DNA of 64,000 bases from an uncultured Collinsella sp. GTDB taxonomy: Bacteria > Actinomycetota > Coriobacteriia > Coriobacteriales > Coriobacteriaceae. The position numbers and the translations under genes are program-made. The notes below the pieces were generated by a model that had not been told where the DNA came from, ran no database searches, and saw only the letters and a list, made by a program, of their open reading frames with translations. Positions 41,749 to 50,894 of the stretch are shown one piece after another (the stretch's first letter is position 1; each line of letters begins with the position of its first letter). The stretch covers positions 62,001 through 126,000 of the forward strand of contig UQKQ01000001.1 of the NCBI GenBank assembly GCA_900541645.1. Direction: 5' to 3'.

Positions 41749-42579
41749 ATGGCTGTAAAGCACCTTAAGCCGACCTCCGCTGGTAGGCGTTGGCAGACGA
41801 TCTCCGACTTCTCCGAGATCACCTGCACCAAGCCCGAGAAGTCTCTTCTCGAGCCCCTGCCCAAGAAGGCCGGTCGTAACAACAACGGCCGCATCACCAC
41901 CCGCCACCAGGGCGGCGGCGTGAAGCGTCGTTACCGCGTGATCGACTTCAAGCGCAACAAGGACGGCGTGCCCGCCAAGGTTGCCACGATCGAGTACGAT
42001 CCGAACCGTTCCGCTCGCATCGCTCTGCTGCACTACGCTGACGGTGAGAAGCGCTACATCCTGGCCCCCAAGGGCCTCGAGGTCGGTCAGACCATCATGT
42101 CCGGTTCTGACGCCGACATCAAGCCGGGCAACGCTCTGCCCCTCGCCGACATCCCCGTCGGTACGCTCATCCACGCCGTCGAGTTCCAGCCGGGCAAGGG
42201 CGCTGCTATCGCCCGTTCCGCCGGTAACTCCTGCCAGCTGATGGGTAAGGAGGGCAAGTACGCTATCGTCCGTATGCCTTCCTCCGAGATGCGCCGCATC
42301 CTCGTTACCTGCCGCGCCACCGTCGGTGAGGTCGGCAACGCCGATCACGCCAACATCGTCATCGGCAAGGCCGGCCGTAAGCGTCACATGAACGTGCGCC
42401 CGACCGTCCGCGGTACCGTCATGAACCCTGTCGACCACCCGCACGGCGGTGGCGAGGGCAAGAACCACACCTCTGGTCGTCCCTCTGTTACCCCCTGGGG
42501 TAAGCCGACGAAGGGCCTTCGTACGCGCAAGAAGAAGAAGGTCTCGAACCAGCACATCATTCGTCGCCGTAAGAAGTAA
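41749..42579 (+). CDS. rplB: 50S ribosomal protein L2
   Basis: A 276-residue L2 (uL2), needed for subunit joining and peptidyl transfer. The C-terminal [27 protein letters not shown] loop is typical in pieces. The ATG at 41749 follows GAAAGGG; a longer frame from 41674 would add 25 unrelated residues. Confidence 0.97.
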   Translation: MAVKHLKPTSAGRRWQTISDFSEITCTKPEKSLLEPLPKKAGRNNNGRITTRHQGGGVKRRYRVIDFKRNKDGVPAKVATIEYDPNRSARIALLHYADGEKRYILAPKGLEVGQTIMSGSDADIKPGNALPLADIPVGTLIHAVEFQPGKGAAIARSAGNSCQLMGKEGKYAIVRMPSSEMRRILVTCRATVGEVGNADHANIVIGKAGRKRHMNVRPTVRGTVMNPVDHPHGGGEGKNHTSGRPSVTPWGKPTKGLRTRKKKKVSNQHIIRRRKK

Positions 42580-42611
42580 TTTCGGATACCGAGTTTTAGG
42601 AGAAAGCACTT

Positions 42612-42872
42612 ATGAGCAGAAGTCTCAAAAAGGGCCCGTTCGTGGAGACTCGCCTTCTCTCGCGTATCACCGCGATGAACGAGGCTGGCAAGAAGGACGT
42701 CGTGAAGACCTGGTCCCGCGCGTCCACCATCTTCCCCGAGATGGTTGGTCACACCATCGCCGTCCACGACGGCCGCAAGCATGTGCCCGTGTATGTTACC
42801 GAGTCCATGGTTGGTCACAAGCTCGGCGAGTTCGCGCCGACTCGTACGTTCCGTGGCCACAAGGCCAAATAG
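42612..42872 (+). CDS. rpsS: 30S ribosomal protein S19
   Basis: An 86-residue S19 (uS19) of the 30S head. [10 protein letters not shown] opens it, and [17 protein letters not shown] closes it. Start ATG behind AGGAGAAAG. In the usual place after rplB. Confidence 0.97.
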   Translation: MSRSLKKGPFVETRLLSRITAMNEAGKKDVVKTWSRASTIFPEMVGHTIAVHDGRKHVPVYVTESMVGHKLGEFAPTRTFRGHKAK

Positions 42873-42886
42873 GGGGTTAACCGTAA

Positions 42887-43258
42887 ATGGCAACTAAGTC
42901 TATTGAAACTGAGGCCACCGAGGTTCGCGCCGTCGCTAAGTACGTGCGTGTTTCCCCCAGCAAGGCCCGCCTGGTGGTCGATCTGATCCGCCGCAAGCCT
43001 GTCGCTCAGGCCTTCGACATCCTCCACTTCTGCGACCGCGCCGTCGCCGTGGATGTCGAGAAGGTTCTCCGTTCCGCCGTTGCGAACGCCGAGAACAACA
43101 ACGGTCTGCGTGCCGACAACCTGGTTGTCGCCGCTGCCTATGTTGACGAGGGTCCGACGCTTAAGCGCATCCGTCCCCGCGCCAAGGGTTCCGCTTCTCG
43201 CATTCTGAAGCGTACTTCCCACATCACCGTCGTCGTTGCTCCTCGAAAGGAGGCGTAA
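42887..43258 (+). CDS. rplV: 50S ribosomal protein L22
   Basis: A 123-residue L22 (uL22), part of the exit tunnel where macrolides bind. [21 protein letters not shown] and the loop [22 protein letters not shown] are visible, with no insertion in the tunnel loop. Start ATG after a GGGGGTT site. Confidence 0.96.
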   Translation: MATKSIETEATEVRAVAKYVRVSPSKARLVVDLIRRKPVAQAFDILHFCDRAVAVDVEKVLRSAVANAENNNGLRADNLVVAAAYVDEGPTLKRIRPRAKGSASRILKRTSHITVVVAPRKEA

Positions 43259-43264
43259 AGCTGT

Positions 43265-43975
43265 ATGGGTCAGAAAGTCTACCCCACCGGCTTCCGTCTT
43301 GGCATCACCGAGAACTGGCGCTCCCGCTGGTTCGCAGAGAAGGATTACGCTAAGACCCTCGGTAACGATCTCGAGATCCGCAAGTACCTCGAGAAGCGTC
43401 TTTCCCGCGCAGCTGTCTCCCGCGTCGAGATCGAGCGCGCTGGCGACAAGGTGAAGGTCATCATCCTCACCGCTCGCCCCGGCGTTGTCATCGGTAAGAA
43501 GGGTGCCGAGATCGATACCCTCCGCACCGAGCTCGAGAAGGTCGCTGGCGTCTCCAAGGGCCAGCTCTCCGTCGACGTTGTCGAGATTAAGCGCCCCGAG
43601 CTCGACGCCAACCTCGTTGCTCAGTCTATCGCCGAGCAGCTCGAGGGCCGCGTTGCCTTCCGTCGCGCTATGCGCAAGGCTGTCCAGTCCGCCCGCAAGG
43701 CCGGCGCTAAGGGCATCCGTATCCAGTGCTCCGGTCGTCTCGGCGGCGCCGAGATGGGTCGTCGTGAGTGGTACCGCGAGGGTCGCGTGCCTCTGCACAC
43801 CCTCCGTGCCAAGATCGACTACGGCACGGCTGTCGCCAGCACCACCATGGGCGCTTGCGGCGTGAAGGTCTGGATCTACCTGGGCGAGAAGCTCCCGGGC
43901 CAGCCTGTTCCCAACCCTGCACTCGAGGGCTCTTCCCGTCCTCGTCGTCGTAACTCCGAGAGGAGGGGTCAGTAG
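43265..43975 (+). CDS. rpsC: 30S ribosomal protein S3
   Basis: A 236-residue S3 (uS3) at the mRNA entry. [13 protein letters not shown] opens it; the KH motif [10 protein letters not shown] and [31 protein letters not shown] follow in order. Start ATG behind GAAAGGAGG. Its stop overlaps the rplP start by one base. Confidence 0.97.
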   Translation: MGQKVYPTGFRLGITENWRSRWFAEKDYAKTLGNDLEIRKYLEKRLSRAAVSRVEIERAGDKVKVIILTARPGVVIGKKGAEIDTLRTELEKVAGVSKGQLSVDVVEIKRPELDANLVAQSIAEQLEGRVAFRRAMRKAVQSARKAGAKGIRIQCSGRLGGAEMGRREWYREGRVPLHTLRAKIDYGTAVASTTMGACGVKVWIYLGEKLPGQPVPNPALEGSSRPRRRNSERRGQ

Positions 43976-44478
43976 TGCTTGCCCCTAAGCGTATTCTTCA
44001 CCGCAAGGTGCAGCGTGGCTCCATGAAGGGCCAGGCCAAGGGTAATACCGAGCTGCATTTCGGCGAGTTTGGTATCCAGGCTCTCGAGGCCCATTGGATT
44101 ACCAACCGTCAGATCGAGGCCGCTCGTATTGCCATGACCCGCTACATGAAGCGTGGCGGTCGTGTCTACATCACGATCTTCCCCGATAAGCCCATCACCA
44201 AGAAGCCTGCCGAGACTCGCATGGGTTCTGGTAAGGGTAACCCCGAGGAGTGGGTGGCCGTCGTCAAGCCCGGCCGCATCATGTTCGAGGTCAAGGGCGT
44301 GCCCGAGGAGGTCGCTCGCGAGGCTCTGCGTCTTGCACAGCACAAGCTTCCCATCAAGACCAAGATTGTTGCTGCCAAGAACGCTGAGCAGCGCATCGAG
44401 AAGGAGATGGCTGAGGAGGCCGCTCTCGAGGCCAAGTGGGCTGCTGAGGACGCCGCCGCCGCCAAGGAGGAGAACTAA
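43975..44478 (+). CDS. rplP: 50S ribosomal protein L16
   Basis: A 167-residue L16 (uL16), which positions A-site tRNA. It starts at GTG (43975) behind AGGAGGGG, sharing one base with the rpsC stop. The core ([42 protein letters not shown]) is normal. The C-terminal 25-30 residues ([21 protein letters not shown]) are an extra acidic, Ala-rich extension beyond the usual 137-144 residues. It overlaps rpmC by one base. Confidence 0.96.
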   Translation: MLAPKRILHRKVQRGSMKGQAKGNTELHFGEFGIQALEAHWITNRQIEAARIAMTRYMKRGGRVYITIFPDKPITKKPAETRMGSGKGNPEEWVAVVKPGRIMFEVKGVPEEVAREALRLAQHKLPIKTKIVAAKNAEQRIEKEMAEEAALEAKWAAEDAAAAKEEN

Positions 44479-44693
44479 TGAAGCCCGCAGAGATTCGTGA
44501 GCTCTCGGACGCTCAGCTCGTTGAGAAGCTGAAGGAAATGCGCGCCGAGCTCTTTAACCTTCGTTTCCAGATGGCCACCAGCCAGCTGGACAACACCGCT
44601 CGCGTCAACACCGTGAAGAAGGACATCGCTCGCGTCCTCACGGAGCAGCGCGCCCGCGAGATCGCAGCGGAGAAGTCCGCTGTCGCCGAGTAG
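44478..44693 (+). CDS. rpmC: 50S ribosomal protein L29
   Basis: A 71-residue two-helix L29 (uL29) near the tunnel exit. KPAEIRELSDAQLVEKLKEMRAELFNLRFQ is diagnostic in sequence order. The ATG overlaps the rplP stop (TAATG), so translation is coupled. Confidence 0.95.
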   Translation: MKPAEIRELSDAQLVEKLKEMRAELFNLRFQMATSQLDNTARVNTVKKDIARVLTEQRAREIAAEKSAVAE

Positions 44694-44709
44694 GACCTAA
44701 GGAGAGAAC

Positions 44710-44970
44710 ATGACTGATTCGCGTAACTCGCGTAAGGTCCGTACGGGTGTCGTTACCTCCGTCTCCGGTGCCAAGACCATTGTTGTCACCATCACCGAGC
44801 GCAAGCGTCACCCCAAGTACGGCAAGATGATGACCAGCTCCAAGAAGCTGCACGCTCACGACGAGGAGTGCACGGCTGGCGTGGGCGATACCGTCCGCGT
44901 TATGGAGACCCGTCCTATGTCCAAGATGAAGCGTTGGCGCCTCATCGAGGTCGTCGAGCGCGCTAAATAA
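44710..44970 (+). CDS. rpsQ: 30S ribosomal protein S17
   Basis: An 86-residue S17 (uS17), an OB-fold primary binder of 16S rRNA. RKVRTGVVTSVSGAKTIVV and GDTVRVMETRPMSKMKRWRL match. Start ATG behind AAGGAGAG. Confidence 0.96.
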   Translation: MTDSRNSRKVRTGVVTSVSGAKTIVVTITERKRHPKYGKMMTSSKKLHAHDEECTAGVGDTVRVMETRPMSKMKRWRLIEVVERAK

Positions 44971-44997
44971 GCAGTCGCTCTTACGACTTGTACGTTT

Positions 44998-45063
44998 CCG
45001 AAGATGTGCGTATGCCTGGCTTGCATACCACGGGCCGTATAAAGGCTGCGCACCTCTCTTCGG
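44998..45063 (+). ncRNA. structured element before rplN
   Basis: In the 118-nt rpsQ-rplN gap, CCGAA..GTGCG (44998-45010) pairs with CGCAC.....TTCGG (45049-45063), enclosing a small hairpin TATGC-ctggct-TGCATA (45011-45027). A closed multi-branch fold like this suggests an internal control site or processing site. Confidence 0.45.
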
Positions 45064-45088
45064 TTCTTAGTTCGGAGGAACATCTACC

Positions 45089-45457
45089 ATGATTCAGATG
45101 CAAACCATGCTGAACGTCGCCGACAACTCCGGCGCTCGCAAGATTCGCTGCATCAAGGTGCTTGGCGGTTCCAAGCGTCGTTATGCAGGCATCGGCGATG
45201 TGTTCATCGGTGCTGTCCAGGAGGCTACCCCTGGCGCCAACGTCAAGAAGAAGGACGTTGTCCGTTGCGTCGTCGTTCGCACCGTTAAGGAGATCCGCCG
45301 CAAGGATGGCTCCTACATTCGCTTTGATGAGAACGCCTGCGTTGTCATCAACAACGATGGTTCGCCCGTCGGCACCCGTATCTTCGGGCCCGTCGCTCGC
45401 GAGCTTCGTGACAAGAAGTACATGAAGATCGTCTCGCTCGCTCCCGAGACCCTGTAG
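45089..45457 (+). CDS. rplN: 50S ribosomal protein L14
   Basis: A 122-residue L14 (uL14) at the subunit interface. [27 protein letters not shown] is diagnostic in order, as is [24 protein letters not shown]. Start ATG behind CGGAGGAA. Confidence 0.97.
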   Translation: MIQMQTMLNVADNSGARKIRCIKVLGGSKRRYAGIGDVFIGAVQEATPGANVKKKDVVRCVVVRTVKEIRRKDGSYIRFDENACVVINNDGSPVGTRIFGPVARELRDKKYMKIVSLAPETL

Positions 45458-45470
45458 TTAGGGGAGATAT

Positions 45471-45776
45471 ATGTATATCAAGAAGGGCGATAAGGTCCAG
45501 GTTCTCTCTGGTAAGGATCGCGGCAAGCAGGGCGTTGTCCTGCGTGCTCTCCCCGCCGAGAACAAGGTCGTTGTCGAGGGCGTTTCGGTCGTCAAGAAGG
45601 CCGTCAAGCCCAACGCTGCCAACCAGCAGGGCGGCATCGTTTCGCAGGAGGCTCCCATCGACGCCTCCAACGTCAATCTCGTTTGCCCCGAGTGCGGTAA
45701 GGTTACCCGCGTTGGTCACGAGAAGGACGGCAAGAACAAGCTGCGCGTCTGCAAGAAGTGCGGCCACAAGTTTTAA
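45471..45776 (+). CDS. rplX: 50S ribosomal protein L24
   Basis: A 101-residue L24 (uL24), an assembly starter. The KOW motif is [19 protein letters not shown]. The C-terminus carries two Cys pairs (CPEC...CKKC), the zinc-binding form found in some Gram-positive L24 proteins. Start ATG behind GGGGAG. rplE should follow in a standard spc operon; instead a terminator and debris of mobile elements follow. Confidence 0.96.
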   Translation: MYIKKGDKVQVLSGKDRGKQGVVLRALPAENKVVVEGVSVVKKAVKPNAANQQGGIVSQEAPIDASNVNLVCPECGKVTRVGHEKDGKNKLRVCKKCGHKF

Positions 45777-45802
45777 GCTGCCCGCAACATCAAGTTGCTA
45801 GC

Positions 45803-45836
45803 AAAGGCCCGGATGCCACGGCACCCGGGCCTTTTT
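45803..45836 (+). terminator. rho-independent terminator after rplX
   Basis: AAAGGCCCGG (from 45803) pairs with CCGGGCCTTT (to about 45834) around an inner TGCC/GGCA pairing, followed by T residues. Confidence 0.9.
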
Positions 45837-45839
45837 CTA

Positions 45840-46440
45840 TCCCCACTCGATGGCTTCGGTTCTGCCGTCCCGTCATTCCGGTTGCATCCAGTTTTCGGTG
45901 CCGTCTCGAATCGAGTGCCGTCAGGTGACACCCTGTCGCGTTTCGTCGGCTTCGGGGACAAAAGTCGGGACAACTCCAAAAACTATTTTCGAACTCAGGG
46001 CTTTTAGTTTTTGTTTTTGTCCCAAAGGGCGCGGCGGGATGCCTTTGGAGGCTCGATAGCGCCGAAAACGCCCGTTTTGAAACTTAAATGCCTTTTCGCG
46101 TGCAAGCCGCCAGCTGCAATAGGAAGTGAATCAACGCAGGTGGCTTTCAAGCAGTTTGCAAAACTGCAGGTCGCAGGTCTTCATTGCCAGTAGGAGAAAT
46201 GAGTAGTCTCAGGTGGCTTGCCCATGAGTTGACGAACGGGATTTGAGATTACGCTGACGTCCGGAAACGCTTCGAGCACGGCGTTACGTTTTTGGGGTTT
46301 GGGCGTAGCCCCTGCACCCGCGAGCGCGGGCCTTAAGCCCGCCGAGAGGGTGACGCGTCGAAAACGAAGGGGAAAGAGAGAAGGGGCCGTCCCTATCATT
46401 CAGGTTGCGACCGAAGAAGACAAGGAGACCCCCTGAGCCT
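45840..46440. other. non-coding region after rplX
   Basis: About 650 nt with no convincing gene. It contains a nested inverted repeat (GGGACAAAA 45955-45963 with TTTTGTCCC 46015-46023; AAAAACTA 45978-45985 with TAGTTTTT 46005-46012), a palindrome GCAGTTTGCAAAACTGC near 46151-46167, and a 10-bp inverted repeat ATCATTCAGG (46395-46404) with CCTGAATGAT (46438-46447) close to the IS remnant. Short open frames on either strand show no family. Confidence 0.6.
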
Positions 46441-46543
46441 GAATGATGCCCCACAGACCGCGTCCGACCGAGCTCAAGCCGAGCTTTTCCTGACGTCCTC
46501 CTTCGCGGAGATGATGGCTGGATTGGCTATGGATTGGCAACAC

Positions 46544-46998
46544 TTATTTGGACGATTCCGGGAGGGACGGCCCCGCCTCCCTGAACTCGACCGGCGACAT
46601 GTAGCCCAGCGTCGAGTGGATCCTGAAGTTGTTGTACCAGTGCACGTAATCCAAGAGCTTGGCTCGGAGCTCGCGCGTCCCTCCTCGATCCTTCGGAGTG
46701 GCCGACGATTTCCCCGTTGCAGAGGTCGACGAGCAGGCAGACGTAGTTCCACGACGCCCCGACGCGCACGCAGGCCAAGTCGCTGCATATATGGGTGTAC
46801 GGCGCCCTGCCGCCGAAGCCGCGCGCGACGACGTTCGACACGTCGGCCTCGTTGATCGCCCCGGGGTGCACCTTGAACCTCTTCCTGCCGTATGCGCCGG
46901 CCAGGCCGTTCTCCCTCATGATGCGGCAGACGCGGCGCCGGCTGACGGTAACGCCCGACCTCCCGGGCGACGCCTTGATCTTGCGCGATCCGTTCCGG
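46544..46998 (-). pseudogene. IS3-family transposase OrfB remnant
   Basis: Reading the minus strand, SRKIKASPGRSGVTVSRRR, RIMRENGLAGAYGRKR, SDLACVRVGASWNYVC and LVDLCNGEIVGHS belong to the OrfB (DDE) transposase of the IS3 family. A frameshift and an internal deletion then remove the part holding the second Asp and the Glu. The C-terminal piece LLDYVHWYNNFRIHSTLGYM and SPVEFREAG continues in another frame to a TAA at 46544. The 5' part and OrfA are missing. The element is dead and abuts a truncated mtnN gene. Confidence 0.85.
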
Positions 46999-47319
46999 CC
47001 CTTGCTGGCGGCGTGCGCCGCCGCGGCCGCCGTCGCACCCGACATTAAGGTCCTCAAGGGCCGCGTCGTCTCCGGCGACCAGTTTGTCTCGCCCGCGGAA
47101 CAGAAGGAGCGAATCCTCGCGATCTTCGGCGACCTGTGCTGCGAGATGGAGGGCTGCTCCATCGCGCAGGCCGCCTATCTCAACGGCGTGCCCCTCGTCG
47201 TCGTGCGCGCCATCAGCGACAAGCCCTGCGCCGAGGGCCGGGTCGTCGACTACAACACCTTCGAGAAGAAGGCCGCCTGCGACTGCGCCCGCATCGCCGC
47301 GCGCATGGTTAAGCTTTAG
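46999..47319 (+). pseudogene. mtnN: 3' fragment of MTA/SAH nucleosidase gene
   Basis: The plus strand encodes APDIKVLKGRVVSGDQFVS, FGDLCCEMEGCSIAQAAYLN, VPLVVVRAISDKPC and YNTFEKKAACDCARIA, the C-terminal third of a 5'-methylthioadenosine/S-adenosylhomocysteine nucleosidase, including the MEG motif and the catalytic Asp in SDK. The first two thirds are missing, cut off at the IS3 remnant near 47000. No start codon or binding site belongs to it. The breakpoint is approximate. Confidence 0.85.
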
Positions 47320-47324
47320 GCCCT

Positions 47325-47375
47325 GCGCGCCGGGGCCCTTCTTTATGTTGGGACCCCGGCGCGCCGGGGCCCTTT
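47325..47375 (+). terminator. GC-rich hairpin after the mtnN fragment
   Basis: GCGCGCCGGGGCCC (47325-47338) pairs with GGGACCCCGGCGCGC (47350-47364), and the right half is again followed by CGGGGCCCTTT. Probably the old terminator of the broken gene. Confidence 0.7.
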
Positions 47376-47546
47376 CCAAAGCGAAGTGTCGAGCCGAAGT
47401 GTTGAGCGTCGGCCCTGAATGTTCAATGGCCGTTGTTTTCTGCCCCTCAAGTGGTGGACTTTTCCTCGGAGCTGTTGATTCCCCCACGCGCCCCCTTCCG
47501 TTCTCTGTTCTCCCCTTATACTCCTTGTACGAGGAGGTAAGAAGTC

Positions 47547-50288
47547 ATGGACAAGACCACACAGGACAGCTTGGCAAAGAAACCCGTCGACATGAGGGAC
47601 GGGATTCTCGAGCATCTCGAGGCCCTCACCTCTGCCGTCTCGCTCGACGACCTTGCCCGTCTGTCCACCTCCGACATCGCCGAGACACTCATCATCTCCA
47701 GGAGCCTGGCGAGCCAGTACCTCAACGACCTTGTTCGCGCCGGTCTTGTGGTTAAGGTGGCGGGCAGGCCTGTCCGTTATTTTCATCGCCGCGCGTTCCA
47801 GAAGCGTTTTCAGGTAAAGCTCTCTGCAAGCGAGTACGCCTCGCTCGCCGACCTCATCCAGGCGACGGGAATCGCCGATCACCGCGACTTCGCGCGTGCC
47901 GTGGGCTTCGACATGAGCCTCAGCTCCGTTGTCGAGCAGTGCAAGGCTGCGGTTCAGTACCCTCCGTTTGGCCTGCCCATCCTCTTGAGCGGCGGCGTGG
48001 GTGTCGGTAAGTCTTTCCTTTCTCGCCTTGTGTACGAGTACGGCAAGAACCAGGGCTTGCTGTCCCGCGACTCCTCCTATGTGCGCATCGACTGCGCCGG
48101 GGTCCCGGACGCCGCCTCGTTCAACGGGCTTCTTGACGAGTCGATCGCGAAAGCGCGCGGGGGTGTGGTCTTTGTCAACGGCATCGAGGCACTCTCTCCC
48201 TCTGCGATGGAGCACTGCCTTGCGACGGCCCTCGGGCTCGATGCCTCCCAGGATGCGCCGCGCGCTCGCTTCGTTCTTTCGACGACGCTATCCGCCGATG
48301 ACCTGAAGGTTTCCTCGGCCTACAGCAAAATGCCCATCTGTGCCCGCGTCCCCTCACTCAAGGAGCGGACCCCCGAGGAGCGCGAGGATCTCATCTTGAG
48401 CTTCCTGCGCAGCGAGGGGTGCCGAATCGGTTCTGATGTGAAGATCAGCCGCGGCGCATACCGTTGCCTCGTGAACGCGGACTTTTCCGATAACATCGCC
48501 GGCTTGCGCGCCTGCGTGACGAACTGCTGCGCCAAAGCGTTCCTCAATCGCGAGGGCGACTACGTCGTCGTTCGCCCGTATCTTCTTCCCAGCGGGCTCC
48601 TCTCCTCCGCGCAGATCGATCAACAGCCCGACGATGGCGTTCTGATCGACGCGTCTCTGGATGCCGCCGAGAGCACAGGGCCGGTCGAGCAGGCGCTCGA
48701 TGCCCTGTGCTCCCTCGATGAGCGATTCTGCGCCGGGGAGCTCTCTGTCTCCGAGCTTGTCTCGCAAGCTGTCTCCGCTGTGCGCGGCGTTGAGGATCAC
48801 TTGATCTTCGACCACGGCGTCGCCTCCTCGAGGTCGCGCGCCTTCGAGCGCGTCGTGGGCGCGGTCCTTGCCGACGCAGGCTCTTCTTATGGCATCGAGC
48901 TTTCGAGGAAGGTCGCTTTTCTACTGGCCCAGGAGATTTGCCTGCAGTTGTGGCCGGGTATCGGCCTGAATAAGCGAAAGTCTGCCTGTGCGGAGCAAAT
49001 CTCCCATCTCCTCGGTGCCGTGACCTCCGAATTGCCGTTTGCCTCGAGTGTCTCCGATCAGGTCGCCGCAGACGTGGAAGGGGCGCTGGGAATCTCGCTC
49101 GATCACTTCACGAAGACGCTTCTGACGCTGTGCGTCGCATCGGAGTCTCGCGATGCGAAGGCCCTTCGGACGCTCTGCGTCATCTTGTCCCACGGCTACT
49201 CAACGGCGACGAGCATCGCCGACGCGGCGAACCGTATGCTCGGCATGCATGTGTACGAGGCTGTCGACATGCCCTACGACCAGCAGCTGAAGGACATCGT
49301 CGGTCCGCTCCAGCGCCTCGTCGACCGCCATTCCTACTGCACCGGGGTCGTGTTCCTCGTCGACATGGGCTCCTTGGAGGAGGCCTATAAGGCCCTCGAG
49401 AACGTTACCGACTCCACTATCGGCGTGGTGAACAACGTCTCTACCGGTCTTGCGCTCGAGATCGGGGTCGGGCTGCTCGGCGGCAAGTCCATCGCCGAGG
49501 TTCTTGGCGATGCGACCGCCGCGTGCGTGACGCACTGCAAGGTGATCGAGCGCGTCAACCGTGAGGACGCCATCGTCTTCTGCTCCGAGTCCGGGGTCGA
49601 CGCCGCGGAGAGGATACGCCAGCTCGTCTCGCAGAGCCTCCCACGCACCATAGGCGCGCGCCTGCTCACGAGGCCCTTCAAGCAGCTCGTCGCGAACGGG
49701 TCGAACGACGCCGTTTTCTCCGAGCACCGCGTCTGTGCCGTCATCGGCACGGGAGACCCCGGGGTCGCCTCCGTCCCCTTCGTCGCCCTCGAGGACATCA
49801 TGTCGACGGCGTCCGCCTCTAAGGTTGATGCCGTGTTCGGCAGGTGGCTTGACGCTTCCGAGCTCTCTTCTTTCCACGAGAAGCTGCTCTCGAACATGAC
49901 GCTGCAGAACGTCATCCGCTCCATCACCATCCTCGACCCGGAGCGGCTATTCCATGAGATCGAGAGCGCCGTGCACGAGCTTCAGCGCAGGACAGGCGAG
50001 AAGATCGGCAGCAACGCCATCATTGGGCTCTACGTTCACCTCTGCTGTCTCGTCGAGCGCCTTGTTACCAGAAACCCCATTGAGACCTACGTTGGCCAGG
50101 ACCGCTTCGAGGAGGAACGCGCCGATTTCATCGAGTCCTTCAGGCAGAGCTTCTCGAGCATCTCGACGCGCTATCGCGTAGAGGTTCCCGTAAGCGAGAT
50201 CGCATATGTCTTCGACTACATAAGCGTGAGCGCCGCCCCGGCGCGAGAAGAGCGCCTCGGCTCCTCGGACCTCCTGCTCGACGAGTGA
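47547..50288 (+). CDS. LevR-like PTS-domain transcriptional regulator with degenerate AAA+ domain
   Basis: A 913-residue regulator. The N-terminal 85 residues are a winged helix (LSTSDIAETLIISRSLASQYLNDL). A LevR-type AAA+ domain follows with an intact Walker A (GGVGVGKS, 149-156). The sigma-54 contact loop GAFTGA is missing between RIDCAGVPDAASFNGLL and GGVVFVNGIEAL, where Walker B has Asn-Gly instead of the usual Asp-Glu. PVPSLKERTPEER-like text matches the family. Then come a PRD, an EIIA-Man-like domain (HGYSTATSIADAANRML near 549), an EIIB-like part, and a final PRD (LYVHLCCLVERLV near 830). It probably controls the adjacent PTS operon by phosphorylation-dependent switching. A TATACT -10 box lies at 47517-47522; binding site GAGGAGG. 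Confidence 0.85.
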   Translation: MDKTTQDSLAKKPVDMRDGILEHLEALTSAVSLDDLARLSTSDIAETLIISRSLASQYLNDLVRAGLVVKVAGRPVRYFHRRAFQKRFQVKLSASEYASLADLIQATGIADHRDFARAVGFDMSLSSVVEQCKAAVQYPPFGLPILLSGGVGVGKSFLSRLVYEYGKNQGLLSRDSSYVRIDCAGVPDAASFNGLLDESIAKARGGVVFVNGIEALSPSAMEHCLATALGLDASQDAPRARFVLSTTLSADDLKVSSAYSKMPICARVPSLKERTPEEREDLILSFLRSEGCRIGSDVKISRGAYRCLVNADFSDNIAGLRACVTNCCAKAFLNREGDYVVVRPYLLPSGLLSSAQIDQQPDDGVLIDASLDAAESTGPVEQALDALCSLDERFCAGELSVSELVSQAVSAVRGVEDHLIFDHGVASSRSRAFERVVGAVLADAGSSYGIELSRKVAFLLAQEICLQLWPGIGLNKRKSACAEQISHLLGAVTSELPFASSVSDQVAADVEGALGISLDHFTKTLLTLCVASESRDAKALRTLCVILSHGYSTATSIADAANRMLGMHVYEAVDMPYDQQLKDIVGPLQRLVDRHSYCTGVVFLVDMGSLEEAYKALENVTDSTIGVVNNVSTGLALEIGVGLLGGKSIAEVLGDATAACVTHCKVIERVNREDAIVFCSESGVDAAERIRQLVSQSLPRTIGARLLTRPFKQLVANGSNDAVFSEHRVCAVIGTGDPGVASVPFVALEDIMSTASASKVDAVFGRWLDASELSSFHEKLLSNMTLQNVIRSITILDPERLFHEIESAVHELQRRTGEKIGSNAIIGLYVHLCCLVERLVTRNPIETYVGQDRFEEERADFIESFRQSFSSISTRYRVEVPVSEIAYVFDYISVSAAPAREERLGSSDLLLDE

Positions 50289-50411
50289 CCTTCCCCGCGC
50301 CGCCGCAAGCTGACCGCGCGTCCTCAATAATCCGATAACCCCTTGCCCGGCGCGAATCCGGATAGCGCCGAGGCAGTACCGAACGTAAAACTTCATTTGA
50401 TAGGAGCAAAC

Positions 50412-50885
50412 ATGAGTGTTGTTATGGCACGAATCGACAATCGCCTGCTTCACGGCATCATCGTGACGCAGTGGGCCCCGGTGTCGGGCGCGACCCGAGT
50501 CATGGTCATCGACGACAAGGTCGCCGGCGACGAGGTCCTGAAGTCCACCATGAGGATGGCGCGCCCCGCGGGCATGGCCGTTTCGATCATCTCCGAGCAG
50601 ACCGCGCTCAAGAACTTCGCCGCGGGCAAGTACGACCGCGAGAAGGTCTTCGTCATCGCCAAGGAGCCCGAGACGATGCTTCGCCTGGTCGAGTCGGGCG
50701 TCGAGCTCCCGTCGCTGGTCGTCGGCGGCTCGCTCGTCAAGGAGGACGGCATCCAGCTCACCCAGCGCGCCTACGCCTCCGCCGAGAACGTCCAGAGCTA
50801 CAAGGCGCTCATCGCCCGTGGCGTCAAGGTGACGGCCCAGTTCGTGCCCGCCGACAAGCCCGTCTCCGTCGCAGACCTCATCTAA
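50412..50885 (+). CDS. PTS system mannose/fructose/sorbose family EIIB
   Basis: A 157-residue cytoplasmic EIIB that passes phosphate from EIIA to the incoming sugar. The phosphorylated His14 is in ARIDNRLLHGIIVTQW. KVFVIAKEPETMLRLVE is typical. The ATG at 50412 follows TAGGAG; a longer frame has no support. First of four PTS genes; the gap to the regulator (123 nt) shows no -24/-12 promoter (TGGC...TTGC). Confidence 0.93.
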   Translation: MSVVMARIDNRLLHGIIVTQWAPVSGATRVMVIDDKVAGDEVLKSTMRMARPAGMAVSIISEQTALKNFAAGKYDREKVFVIAKEPETMLRLVESGVELPSLVVGGSLVKEDGIQLTQRAYASAENVQSYKALIARGVKVTAQFVPADKPVSVADLI

Positions 50886-50894
50886 GGGGGAAAT

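Noticed and set aside
46181..46399. 72-codon minus-strand frame in the gap after rplX
   Set aside because: No binding site or recognisable family; the region is repeat-rich and non-coding in appearance.
50289..50411. Sigma-54 promoter before the PTS operon
   Set aside because: No TGGC-N8-TTGC-type pair was found in the gap.
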